Source: Candidatus Sericytochromatia bacterium (GTDB lineage: Bacteria; Cyanobacteriota; Sericytochromatia; JACMPN01). Taken from it: a stretch of DNA of 11,070 nt. Of the stretch, positions 1-6,124 are shown one piece after another; position 1 is the stretch's first letter; each line of letters begins with the position of its first letter. Below the pieces are notes generated by a model, which saw only the letters and a program-made list of their open reading frames with translations, was not told the origin of the DNA and searched no databases. Position numbers and translations under genes: made by a program. The DNA lies in the NCBI GenBank assembly GCA_014377495.1, contig JACMPN010000022.1, forward strand, positions 1 through 11,070. The letters run 5' to 3'.

Positions 1-1
1 G

Positions 2-415
2 CACCGCATCGGCCACGGCGTCACCCTGCGCGAGGACGAAGCCCTCCTGCAGTACGTCGTCAACCACCGGGTGCCCCTGGAGATCTGCCCGACGAGCAAC
101 GTCCAGTGCCACGTGGTGCCGTCCGTCGCCGAGCATCCCATCCGGTTCTACGTCGAGCAGCAGGTGCGGGTCACCGTGAACACGGACAACCGCCTGTTCG
201 CCCGGACCACCGTCACCGACGAGCTCTGGCTGCTCCACGAAAAGCTGGGTTTCAGCGAGATGACCCTGAAGTGGATCGTCCTGAACGGCTTCAAGAGTGC
301 CTTCCTGCCCTACGCGGAACGGCAGGACCTGCTGCGTGACGTGCTGCCGCAGTTGGACACGAGCCGCTACACGCTGAACTCACCGGCGTTGGCCGATTCC
401 ACCTACGAAAAGTAG
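2..415 (+). CDS. add: Adenosine deaminase, C-terminal part (5' end outside window)
   Basis: This is the 3' part of an open frame that is already running at the window edge; 137 codons remain before a TAG stop. Adenosine deaminases hydrolyse adenosine and deoxyadenosine to inosine and deoxyinosine in the cytoplasm, for purine salvage. The visible part holds three signatures in the correct order: HRIGHG at the very start (His of the zinc/substrate site), CPTSN about 30 residues later, and VNTDNRL further on, whose Asp corresponds to the zinc-binding Asp of the family. The NTDN form, rather than NTDD, is found in mycobacterial-type enzymes, so it is not read as a defect. The C-terminal helices look complete. 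The gene ends 58 nt before the convergent protease gene, with a shared terminator between them. The family call is firm. AMP deaminase or adenine deaminase subtypes cannot be fully excluded without the N-terminal HxH motif. Confidence 0.9.
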   Translation, partial: HRIGHGVTLREDEALLQYVVNHRVPLEICPTSNVQCHVVPSVAEHPIRFYVEQQVRVTVNTDNRLFARTTVTDELWLLHEKLGFSEMTLKWIVLNGFKSAFLPYAERQDLLRDVLPQLDTSRYTLNSPALADSTYEK

Positions 416-427
416 GCCCTCGCCCAG

Positions 428-459
428 TCAAAAGGCCCCCGATCCCGGGGGCCTTTTGA
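428..459. terminator. Bidirectional hairpin terminator between convergent genes
   Basis: Perfect 13-bp inverted repeat: arms at 428-440 and 447-459, loop gatccc. The stem has a GC-rich core (ggccccc/gggggcc) and an AAAA/TTTT run built into its outer part, so each strand reads stem followed by a T-run. It sits between the stop of the adenosine deaminase gene (415) and the stop of the minus-strand protease gene (473), where a shared terminator is expected. Confidence 0.85.
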
Positions 460-472
460 CGTTTGGGAAGCC

Positions 473-1846
473 TTAGCTGATGACCAGGACGCTCTTCAGG
501 AAGTCATCCCAGCCGGAGTCCCTGGCGAACCGCAGCGTCGGGTAGTCGTTCTTGAAGAAGCCCGCCCACTGCTTGGGGTCACCCTTACGGGCGGGCATGA
601 AGATCGACAGGCCGTTGGCGGCACTGCCAAAGGAATCCCGCTCGTGGACCATCACGGCCTTCTGGGCCTTGCGGAGGTTCTGCACGGCCGCCTGCACGCC
701 AGGTTCGGCGACTTTCTGCTGCAGCTGGGCCGTAAAGGCCCAGAGGTCCCGGCTGTGTTCGTAGTAGGTATCGGGTTCCTCTTTGCCGTTGAAAGCCGGG
801 ACGGCATCGTAGGCGGCCAGGATCGTCGCCCGGGACTTGGGCATGGCCGCCTTCAGGGCCACCGTCAAACTGTTGATGGCGGACTTCAGCTCGTCCATGC
901 GGCCGATGTCGACAGCCGCCATGCTGGTGTAGCCACTGTGCTCGCCATCCGGGGTTTTGACGCTTTTGGCGAGGGCCTGGATGGCCATCTCACGGACGAG
1001 GGCCTGGGGATCGGCATCCCGGCCGGCCAAATCGTCAAACAGCTTGGGCAGCGTCATATTGGAGTTGTCGGTGGAATAGGAGACGTCTTCAGAGGCCAGG
1101 GCATACCGGGTGGTGCCCCGCAACTCGTACAGGGCCTCGACATTGCCCATCAGGCAGGCCCGAAAGTAGATGGCATCGAGCTGCCGGCCCTTGAGGCCCT
1201 GGCGCAGCGCTTCGGCGAAGGCGGGGATGGGCATGGCCCAGATCTGCTGTTCTTTCGGCAGCAGCTTGCCCGTCATGTCGGTCTGCATGGAGTCAGTACC
1301 GACCCCCATGGCGCCGGCGCCGTGCGTGTAGAGCTGCAGATAGTGGCGCTTTGCCGGGTAATGGTCGAACGTCCAGCCGAGGACCTGCGAAAACACCTTG
1401 GGGTTGTTCGACTGGACCTCGTTGACGCCGGGGGCCAGGAGGCTCATCGGATTGTTGACCTTACCCGGCTCGCTGTCACCCTTCTGGATGTAGAAGAGGC
1501 GAGAATCGCCAGCCTGGTTGCCATCCCGGAAGACGACATTGTGCACCCGGGACTGGGGCAGGTCGTCCAGCATATAAAGCATCTTCGTCGACCACGGGCT
1601 TTGGTGTCCCTGGTCGTCGTTCATCAGATACGTCAGCTTGACGGCGGCCCGCGTGTCTTTGGGCTCGGGCAACTCGGGCTGGATGCGAAAGGCGTTGTAG
1701 GCGGCACCACCGATGGCGGCTCTGGCCAGCGAGGCCACGCCGTCGGCAAAGGGCATGGCCGCCATGTTCGCCGGCATCGGGGCACTGCACCCGGCCATGG
1801 CCAACATCGACAGCGAAAGACAAACCAGACGACGCGTCATGCCCAT
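473..1846 (-). CDS. Clostripain-family (C11) cysteine peptidase, probable lipoprotein
   Basis: The 457-residue product starts at ATG 1846, the start preceded by GGAGGGG six nt upstream; the longer reading begins at a TTG that abuts this Shine-Dalgarno and is less likely. The N-terminus has Arg-Arg, a hydrophobic run and the lipobox LAMAG-Cys (Cys about 20), so it should be a signal-peptidase-II lipoprotein anchored in the cell envelope. The peptidase domain shows YTHGAG, with the probable catalytic His near residue 175. It also shows ACLMGNVEALYEL followed by ALASED, with the probable catalytic Cys near 231. This His-to-Cys spacing and the ASE motif are typical of family C11, which cleaves after basic residues. 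The residue two before Cys is Arg (FRAC), where clostripains usually have Asp (FDAC), so activity or specificity may differ. It has its own upstream region and is separated from the Fe-S carrier gene by a terminator. Substrate is unknown. Confidence 0.85.
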   Translation of the reverse strand: MGMTRRLVCLSLSMLAMAGCSAPMPANMAAMPFADGVASLARAAIGGAAYNAFRIQPELPEPKDTRAAVKLTYLMNDDQGHQSPWSTKMLYMLDDLPQSRVHNVVFRDGNQAGDSRLFYIQKGDSEPGKVNNPMSLLAPGVNEVQSNNPKVFSQVLGWTFDHYPAKRHYLQLYTHGAGAMGVGTDSMQTDMTGKLLPKEQQIWAMPIPAFAEALRQGLKGRQLDAIYFRACLMGNVEALYELRGTTRYALASEDVSYSTDNSNMTLPKLFDDLAGRDADPQALVREMAIQALAKSVKTPDGEHSGYTSMAAVDIGRMDELKSAINSLTVALKAAMPKSRATILAAYDAVPAFNGKEEPDTYYEHSRDLWAFTAQLQQKVAEPGVQAAVQNLRKAQKAVMVHERDSFGSAANGLSIFMPARKGDPKQWAGFFKNDYPTLRFARDSGWDDFLKSVLVIS

Positions 1847-1852
1847 GTGCCA

Positions 1853-1859
1853 CCCCTCC
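1853..1859 (-). promoter_or_regulatory. Shine-Dalgarno that fixes the protease start
   Basis: On the minus strand GGAGGGG lies 6 nt before ATG 1846. The alternative TTG start at 1861 overlaps this site, and the second ATG (1840) is 12 nt away, so 1846 is the best start. Confidence 0.7.
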
Positions 1860-1989
1860 AACCCCTCACGCCCCGCTGGCGTGTACTTGGGGTGTTATCG
1901 GCGGTAAGTGACGCCACATTGCTCAAAAACAGGCAAAGACGCGGTTAAATCTCCTCCAAGCGGGGCCCGGTCTTCCGCGTCAAGACGAC

Positions 1990-2030
1990 AAAAGAGCCGG
2001 TCGCAACGTCGTGAACGTTGCGGCCGGCTC
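1990..2030 (-). terminator. Rho-independent terminator of the A-type Fe-S carrier gene
   Basis: A 16-bp stem with one G-U-type mismatch: arms at 1994-2009 and 2015-2030, 5-nt loop. On the minus strand it is followed at once by TTTT (1993-1990) and TGTCGTC. It starts 17 nt after the carrier gene's stop codon and separates it from the protease gene downstream. Confidence 0.85.
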
Positions 2031-2046
2031 CTGAGATCGCTTTAGT

Positions 2047-2406
2047 CTAGACCGAGAAGGACTCACCGCAACCGCAGGAATGCTGGGCGTTCGGGTTGAT
2101 GAACTTGAACCCGGCATCGAGCAGGTCGTCCGAGTAGTCGACGGACATGCCGGCGAGGTAGAGCGAACTCTTCAGGTCGACGAAGACCTTGAGGCCGTCG
2201 AACTCATACACACGGTCATCGGCCTTGGGTTCAGCGTCATGATCCAGCTTGTAGCTGAGCCCCGAACAACCGCCCCCGGCGACTTTGATCCGCAGGGCAT
2301 GATCCGAGTGACCTTGCCGTTCAAACAGTGTTTTGACGTGTGCCGCAGCCCGCGCCGTCAAGGTGACGCCGCCGGAAGCCGGCTTGGTGATGGTGTCGGT
2401 CGTCAT
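2047..2406 (-). CDS. A-type iron-sulfur carrier, IscA/ErpA/HesB family
   Basis: A 119-residue protein that carries Fe-S clusters (or iron) from the assembly scaffold to apo-proteins in the cytoplasm. The three family cysteines are present: Cys47 in GGGCSG, and Cys111 and Cys113 in the C-terminal SCGCGESF motif. Length and spacing are normal for the family. The segment VDLKSSLYLAGMSVDY matches the conserved middle of the fold. The start at ATG 2406 is set by AGGAGG (2415-2420) 8 nt upstream; the open frame continues upstream to a GTG, but that extension is unlike the family. Features are mixed: GGGCSG resembles ErpA and CGCGESF resembles IscA, so I give no symbol. It lies downstream of the cysteine desulfurase on the same strand, which fits a shared Fe-S role, but a terminator-like hairpin and a -10 box between them suggest it can be transcribed alone. 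Confidence 0.93.
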   Translation of the reverse strand: MTTDTITKPASGGVTLTARAAAHVKTLFERQGHSDHALRIKVAGGGCSGLSYKLDHDAEPKADDRVYEFDGLKVFVDLKSSLYLAGMSVDYSDDLLDAGFKFINPNAQHSCGCGESFSV

Positions 2407-2564
2407 GAACGAATCCTCCTGAATACAGCCCGACCCGGTGGGCTCCCGTGCTCGCAGCCACCCAGTGTACGCCGTGACGACGTACCGCCGCCAGGGCAGT
2501 CTGGCCGATCCAGCGGCCACCCGGTCCAGCGTTCGCCCTGTCGGACAAAGCAGCGTGTATTCCC

Positions 2565-2570
2565 ATTATA
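2565..2570 (-). promoter_or_regulatory. Consensus -10 box (TATAAT) upstream of the Fe-S carrier gene
   Basis: The minus strand reads GCTATAATGGG here, a perfect sigma-70-type -10 hexamer in otherwise GC-rich intergenic DNA. No good -35 box lies 16-18 nt upstream; the region there is GTGCG followed by a TTTTCT run. If used, transcription would begin near 2558 and give a leader of about 150 nt before ATG 2406. The assignment rests on the -10 box and the position alone. Confidence 0.45.
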
Positions 2571-2607
2571 GCGCCAAATCCAGAAAACGCACGCCGTGCC
2601 CGTCTTC

Positions 2608-2648
2608 AAAAGGCTGGGCGGCCCGTTGCGATCACCAGCGGGCCGTCC
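2608..2648 (-). terminator. Imperfect hairpin after the cysteine desulfurase gene
   Basis: Arms 2616-2628 and 2636-2648 pair at 11 of 13 positions (core cggcccg/cgggccg) around a 7-nt loop. On the minus strand the hairpin is followed by AGCC and then TTTT (2611-2608). It begins 16 nt after the desulfurase stop. The offset T-run and two mismatches make it a weak terminator or an attenuating hairpin. Confidence 0.45.
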
Positions 2649-2664
2649 CGTCGTCCAACCGGGA

Positions 2665-3849
2665 TCAGGCCAGCGCCACCGCACACTGCCGCAGGCGCCC
2701 GACCTGCTCGCTGACCACCTGGATGGCTGTGTCGATGTCCGCCTCGGTGTTGAACCGGCCGATACCGAAACGGATCGAGGTGTGTGCCGCTTCCGGGCTG
2801 AGGCCGATGGCCGTCAGCACGTGGGACGGCTCCAGGGTGGCCGAGGTGCAGGCAGAACCGCTGGAAACGGCGATGGCCTTCAGGCTCAACATCAGCGACT
2901 CGCCTTCCACGGCCTCCAGGCTGATGTTCAGGTTACCCGGCAGTCGGGCGGTGGGGTGGCCGTTCAGGGTCACGCCGACGATGCGCTCGTTCAACCCGGC
3001 GAACAGGCGGTCACGCAGGGCGGTCAGCCGGGCGGACTCCGACTGCAGATGGGCCTGGGAGATGGCGCAGGCGGCACCCAGGCCGACGATGGCCGGGACG
3101 TTCAGGGTGCCGGCCCGCATGCCCCGCTCCTGGCCGCCGCCGTGCATCTGGGAGGATAACCGCACCCGTGGGGCCTTGCGCCGGACAAAGAGGGCCCCGA
3201 CACCCTTGGGGCCATACAGCTTGTGGGCGGAGATGCTGAGCAGGTCGATGCCCATGGCGTTCACGTCGACCGGCAGCTTGCCGGCCGTCTGGGCGGCATC
3301 GACGTGGAACAGCACGCCCTTGGCCTTGCAGAGGGCCCCGATGGCGGTGACGTCGTGGACGGTGCCAATTTCGTTGTTACCGTGCATGATCGAGACGAGC
3401 ACCGTGTCGGGCCTGATGGCGGCGGCGAGTTCATCGAGATCGATGCTGCCGAAGCGGTCCACGCCCAGGACGGTGACTTCCATGCCGTTGCCGGCCAGGA
3501 CCATCGCCGTGTCCAGGGTGGCTTTGTGTTCGGTGTTGACGGTGATCATGTGGCGACCTTTGTCACCGTACATGTCGGCGACGCCCTTCAGGGCCAGGTT
3601 GATCGACTCGGTGGCACCCGACGTGAAGACGATTTCCTTGGGACTGGCCCCGATCAGGGCGCCGACCTGCTGACGGGCTGTTTCGACTGCCTGCTCCGCC
3701 GCCCAGCCGAAGGCGTGGTTACGGCTGGCGGCGTTGCCGAAATGCTCCGTGAAAAACGGCAGCATCGTCGCCACGACCTGCGGGTCGACGGGGGTCGTGG
3801 CGTGGTTATCCAGATAAATCATCTCGGCTCGGTCCTTCGGAGTCAGCAT
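2665..3849 (-). CDS. iscS: Cysteine desulfurase, group I IscS/NifS type
   Basis: A PLP-dependent cytosolic enzyme that converts L-cysteine to alanine and passes the persulfide sulfur to Fe-S assembly, and in many bacteria to tRNA thiolation. The 394-residue length is normal. The N-terminal IYLDNHATTPVDP is the family opening. TEHKA carries His108, which stacks on PLP. HVDAAQ holds the PLP-binding Asp/Gln, and SAHKLYGPKG carries the Schiff-base Lys210. The flexible loop SSGSACTS carries the active-site Cys334 and is long, as in group I rather than SufS-type enzymes. Two starts are possible: ATG 3849 (GGAG only 3 nt upstream) or ATG 3822, which gives MIYLDNHATTP and matches family starts better; the nine-residue difference does not affect the enzyme. 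It lies 54 nt downstream of the methyltransferase gene and is probably co-transcribed. No scaffold gene is adjacent. NifS would be the alternative name; no nif genes are visible. Confidence 0.95.
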   Translation of the reverse strand: MLTPKDRAEMIYLDNHATTPVDPQVVATMLPFFTEHFGNAASRNHAFGWAAEQAVETARQQVGALIGASPKEIVFTSGATESINLALKGVADMYGDKGRHMITVNTEHKATLDTAMVLAGNGMEVTVLGVDRFGSIDLDELAAAIRPDTVLVSIMHGNNEIGTVHDVTAIGALCKAKGVLFHVDAAQTAGKLPVDVNAMGIDLLSISAHKLYGPKGVGALFVRRKAPRVRLSSQMHGGGQERGMRAGTLNVPAIVGLGAACAISQAHLQSESARLTALRDRLFAGLNERIVGVTLNGHPTARLPGNLNISLEAVEGESLMLSLKAIAVSSGSACTSATLEPSHVLTAIGLSPEAAHTSIRFGIGRFNTEADIDTAIQVVSEQVGRLRQCAVALA

Positions 3850-3903
3850 CGTCTCCAGCGCTCAGCGCGGCAAAGTTCACCGTAGCCGTAGCGGTAACCT
3901 CTG

Positions 3904-4863
3904 TCAAACCGTAGAAGCGGGCTTGCGGGCACGGACTTCGACGCCGTTGCCGCCACGCTCGACCCAGATGTCGGTCAGGCCGGCCTCGACGCACCAGCGG
4001 CGCATCGTGCGTTTGGACTGGGGCAGGTCGAACGCGGGGGAGAGCATGTCGAAGGTGTCGAGGATGCTCCATGAGATCTGCTGTTCGAGGGTGAGTCCCG
4101 GCAGGACGCCGCGATAGTCCTTCAAAGGGACCACCAGCTGGTTCCAGGGATGCATGGGGGGCATCACCTTCATGTACGCCACCGTCGCCTGTTGGCAGAG
4201 CCGGTGCAGACGTTCCTTGTCCATGTGCTTGGTGAACCAGCGGACGCGGTAACGGGCGTTGAAGAGCCACTTGCGGCTGTCGTAGACGTCCACAGCCAGA
4301 TACCCGCCGGGCTTGACCATGGCGACGAGGCGCATGAAGGAGGCTTTGACGTCGGGGGTGTGCTGAATGACGCCGTAGCAGAAGACCCGGTCGAACGACG
4401 CCAGGGGGTACGGCATGTCATAGATGGAGGCCTGGCAGACGTGGGCATCCCGGTCGGCGAAGTTCCGGTAGGTGACGTCTGCCGCCTCGCTGTAATCGAA
4501 CGAAAAGACCTGTGCCCCCGTCGACAGGAGGACTTCGGTGAATCGTCCGCTGCCGCAACCGGCTTCGAGGATGGTCTGGCCGGTCATGTCTTCCGGCCAA
4601 CCGGTGCCGCGAAAGACCCGGTCACGTGAAATTTTGGCGCCACTGGCGCTGTCGACCTGGTCTTTGGCGTGGCGTTGCCATTGGAAGCCGAAGGAGCCGG
4701 AATAGCCTTCATCCAGGACGAACCGGGGCAGGCCGCCCGTCACCGGGAAGGTGTGGCCTGTTGCACAGGTCAGCGTCCCGGCAAGGGCGTCGGCGTTGCC
4801 ATCAAAGCTCAGGTCACCCCGGCAGGTGGGGCAGACGTAGATCTGGAAAGGCTCGGGCAGCAT
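3904..4863 (-). CDS. Class I SAM-dependent methyltransferase with N-terminal Trm112-like zinc ribbon
   Basis: 319 residues. Residues 1-50 form a Trm112-like zinc-ribbon domain: CPTC at 11-14, then C33 in CATGH, then FPVTGGLPRFV, the usual end of this domain. The methyltransferase fold follows: motif I LEAGCGSGRF (99-108) binds SAM, FSFDYSEA is the beta-2 acidic region, and FDRVFCYGVIQHTPD (157-171) is the motif-IV area with a His where related ubiquinone/tocopherol-type enzymes also have QH. VKPGGYLAVDVYD is the post-motif strand. The C-terminal third (from about 200) is Trp/Met-rich and I do not recognise it; it probably forms the substrate cap. The acceptor is unknown: small molecules, lipids and sugars are all possible for this class. 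A GGGA lies 8 nt before ATG 4863. It precedes the cysteine desulfurase gene by 54 nt and is probably its operon partner, though nothing in the sequence gives a functional link. Confidence 0.85.
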   Translation of the reverse strand: MLPEPFQIYVCPTCRGDLSFDGNADALAGTLTCATGHTFPVTGGLPRFVLDEGYSGSFGFQWQRHAKDQVDSASGAKISRDRVFRGTGWPEDMTGQTILEAGCGSGRFTEVLLSTGAQVFSFDYSEAADVTYRNFADRDAHVCQASIYDMPYPLASFDRVFCYGVIQHTPDVKASFMRLVAMVKPGGYLAVDVYDSRKWLFNARYRVRWFTKHMDKERLHRLCQQATVAYMKVMPPMHPWNQLVVPLKDYRGVLPGLTLEQQISWSILDTFDMLSPAFDLPQSKRTMRRWCVEAGLTDIWVERGGNGVEVRARKPASTV

Positions 4864-4899
4864 GCGTGGTGTCCCAACTCCTGGTCGTGTGTGGACTGC

Positions 4900-4944
4900 T
4901 CAAAAAGCGGTGCCGAGGTCGGGGTCTGCGGCGATCGCCCGCAT
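4900..4944 (-). other. Possible 14-codon leader ORF before the methyltransferase
   Basis: On the minus strand AGGAGGGGTG precedes an ATG (4944) that opens a 14-codon frame (MRAIAADPDLGTAF, then TGA). The frame is the same as that of the methyltransferase, whose ATG is 36 nt further on. The Shine-Dalgarno-like sequence is itself part of the hairpin repeat at 4940-4988, so the ORF may be an accident of that repeat. It could also be a translated leader. Confidence 0.2.
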
Positions 4945-4988
4945 CACCCCTCCTGAAGGTTCCCCGTCGAGGGGAACCACAATGAAGG
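4940..4988 (+). repeat. REP-like hairpin repeat, copy 1
   Basis: About 49 nt: atcacccctcct, a short spacer, then a perfect 8-bp hairpin (ggttcccc at 4958-4965, ggggaacc at 4971-4978, 5-nt loop), ending near aatgaagg. The same arrangement recurs at 8619-8670 (same orientation) and 8496-8544 (inverted). All three copies are intergenic. The copy lies in the 286-bp gap between the second Skp-like gene and the methyltransferase. Confidence 0.65.
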
Positions 4989-5015
4989 AAGTGGCTCGCA
5001 CAAGCCCGCCCTTTT

Positions 5016-5145
5016 AAAGAAAAGAGCGTGTTCCAGGGGGGTCAGGGCGAGTCGCATTTGGGCCGGGTTCTGCGATCGCGTCCTACTGGACGCTGAGCAG
5101 GTTCCGGCTCAAAGGCGGCCGTCATGGCCCCCCTGGAACACGCTC
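5016..5145 (-). terminator. Long nested hairpin with T-rich tail after the bamA-skp operon
   Basis: Perfect 18-bp arms (gagcgtgttccagggggg at 5024-5041 and its complement at 5128-5145) enclose 86 nt that fold further: 5053-5055/5115-5117, 5057-5060/5110-5113, 5062-5066/5104-5108, 5070-5073/5097-5100, and 5078-5083/5088-5093 with a 4-nt loop. On the minus strand the element starts 4 nt after the stop of the second Skp-like gene and ends in TTTTCTTT (5023-5016), as expected for an intrinsic terminator. It is much longer than ordinary terminators. It could instead be a structured 3'UTR or small RNA, or a terminator enlarged by an inserted palindrome. Confidence 0.6.
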
Positions 5146-5149
5146 GACG

Positions 5150-5617
5150 CTAGCGTTTGAGCTTGGCGGATACCGCGCCCGTCAGGTCGTTGCCGCCATA
5201 CAGAACGGCCTGTTTGTCGTAGATCACGTCGACGCCCTTGGCCTTGGCGACCTCGGCGATGGCCTTTTCAATCTGCCCCCGGAGCTTGTCCTGGAGATTC
5301 TTGTAGAGGGTGACGCCGCGGGTCTGGATCGGCTTGATCTCCGCTTCGAACTGCTTCTGCATCGCCTGCAGCTGGGCGGGGGTGGACCCCTTGGTCCGGG
5401 CCGCTTCCAGCTTCTTCATCCGCTCCATCAGCGCTTTTTGGTAGTTGACTTCGGCATCCTTGACCTGTTGGTCGGCCGCTTTGTATTCCGGGTAACTGCG
5501 CAGCAGTTCCTGCAGGTTGACGACGCCGGCGGGCACCGAGGCCCGGACGGGCTGCAGCAGGGCAACGGAAAAGGCGATGGCGGCGCCGGTCAAACCGGCT
5601 AGCAATGGACTGCGCAC
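5150..5617 (-). CDS. Second Skp/OmpH-family periplasmic chaperone
   Basis: 155 residues. Skp-like proteins hold unfolded outer-membrane proteins in the periplasm as trimers with long helical arms. An N-terminal signal peptide ends near QPVRA-S (about residue 26). A first strand follows (AGVVNLQELL), then a long Lys/Glu/Gln-rich coiled coil (about 45-115), then the family C-terminus DVIYDKQAVLYGGNDLTGAV. The start is GTG 5617, supported by AAGGAG 6 nt upstream. It is 27 nt downstream of its paralogue and third in the bamA operon; the long hairpin terminator follows 4 nt after the stop. Its coiled coil differs substantially from the paralogue's, while the VLYGG-D-T signature is kept. Exact clients are unknown; partner exchange with the other copy (mixed trimers) is possible but not shown. 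Confidence 0.85.
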   Translation of the reverse strand: MRSPLLAGLTGAAIAFSVALLQPVRASVPAGVVNLQELLRSYPEYKAADQQVKDAEVNYQKALMERMKKLEAARTKGSTPAQLQAMQKQFEAEIKPIQTRGVTLYKNLQDKLRGQIEKAIAEVAKAKGVDVIYDKQAVLYGGNDLTGAVSAKLKR

Positions 5618-5644
5618 TGGGATCTCCTTCGAGCGGTGTATAGG

Positions 5645-6112
5645 CTACTTACTGGATTCTTCGGTCTTGTTCAGCTGCTTTTCCACGTCCAACGTGATGT
5701 CGGCGCCACCGTAGAGCATGGCTTCCTTGCGGAAGACCATTTCGAGCTTCTTCTGGTCGGCGACCGTTTTCACGGCCCGCTCCAGGTCCCGCTGCAACGT
5801 CTCGGTGGCGGACTGGGCGTCCTGCTCCCCTTTGGTCCGCAGGGTCTGCAGTTCCTTTTCGAACTGCTGACGGAGCTTGGACAGCTCATCGGCCGACGCT
5901 TTGCGTTTCTGCGCCTCGTCGAGCTTCTGGCTGCGGATCTGCAGTTCCTTTTGATAGGAACCCTGTGCCGCATTCAGCTTGGCCATGGCTTTTTGGGCCA
6001 CGGGCGCCTTTTGCAGGGCTTGGAAATCCACGACACCGATGGCCGGCGCCGCGGAGGCGGCGGGGGCCAGCACACTCAGGGTGGCTACCGCCAATAGGGC
6101 CTGTCTCAGCAT
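5645..6112 (-). CDS. skp: First Skp/OmpH-family periplasmic chaperone
   Basis: 155 residues with a signal peptide ending ASA-AP (about residue 21). Next come the opening strand AIGVVDFQAL, a long alpha-helical coiled-coil segment (about 35-120) rich in Gln, Lys, Glu and Ala, and the C-terminal family signature VFRKEAMLYGGADITLDV. This matches OmpH/Skp architecture: a small beta core with tentacle helices that cage outer-membrane-protein clients between the Sec translocon and BamA. ATG 6112 follows the bamA stop by 12 nt, and its Shine-Dalgarno AAGGAG overlaps that stop (TAAGGAG), so translation is probably coupled to bamA. The next gene is a paralogue of the same length. Gene order bamA-skp is widely conserved in diderm bacteria, which supports the assignment. 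Confidence 0.88.
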   Translation of the reverse strand: MLRQALLAVATLSVLAPAASAAPAIGVVDFQALQKAPVAQKAMAKLNAAQGSYQKELQIRSQKLDEAQKRKASADELSKLRQQFEKELQTLRTKGEQDAQSATETLQRDLERAVKTVADQKKLEMVFRKEAMLYGGADITLDVEKQLNKTEESSK

Positions 6113-6124
6113 GTGAAAGTCTCC

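Noticed and set aside
158..190. NTDN instead of NTDD in the adenosine deaminase active site, as a possible inactivation
   Set aside because: NTDNRL is the regular form in mycobacterial-type adenosine deaminases, and the zinc-binding Asp is retained.
644..1948. 434-codon plus-strand open frame opposite the protease gene
   Set aside because: It is the GC-rich antisense of a gene with clear C11 motifs and a lipobox. Its product is Gly/Arg/His/Val-rich with no recognisable domain.
2321..2566. 81-codon minus-strand frame beginning next to the carrier promoter
   Set aside because: Its ATG overlaps the TATAAT -10 box, it has no Shine-Dalgarno, and its 3' part overlaps the carrier gene in another frame.
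2438..3673. 411-codon plus-strand open frame opposite the cysteine desulfurase
   Set aside because: The minus strand has every IscS active-site motif. The plus-strand product is Ser/Arg/Pro-rich, typical of an antisense shadow.
3850..3903. Partial dyad (accg/cggt with flanking gtt/aac) between the methyltransferase and desulfurase genes as a terminator
   Set aside because: The stem is short and bulged and no T-run follows, so it does not break the likely operon.
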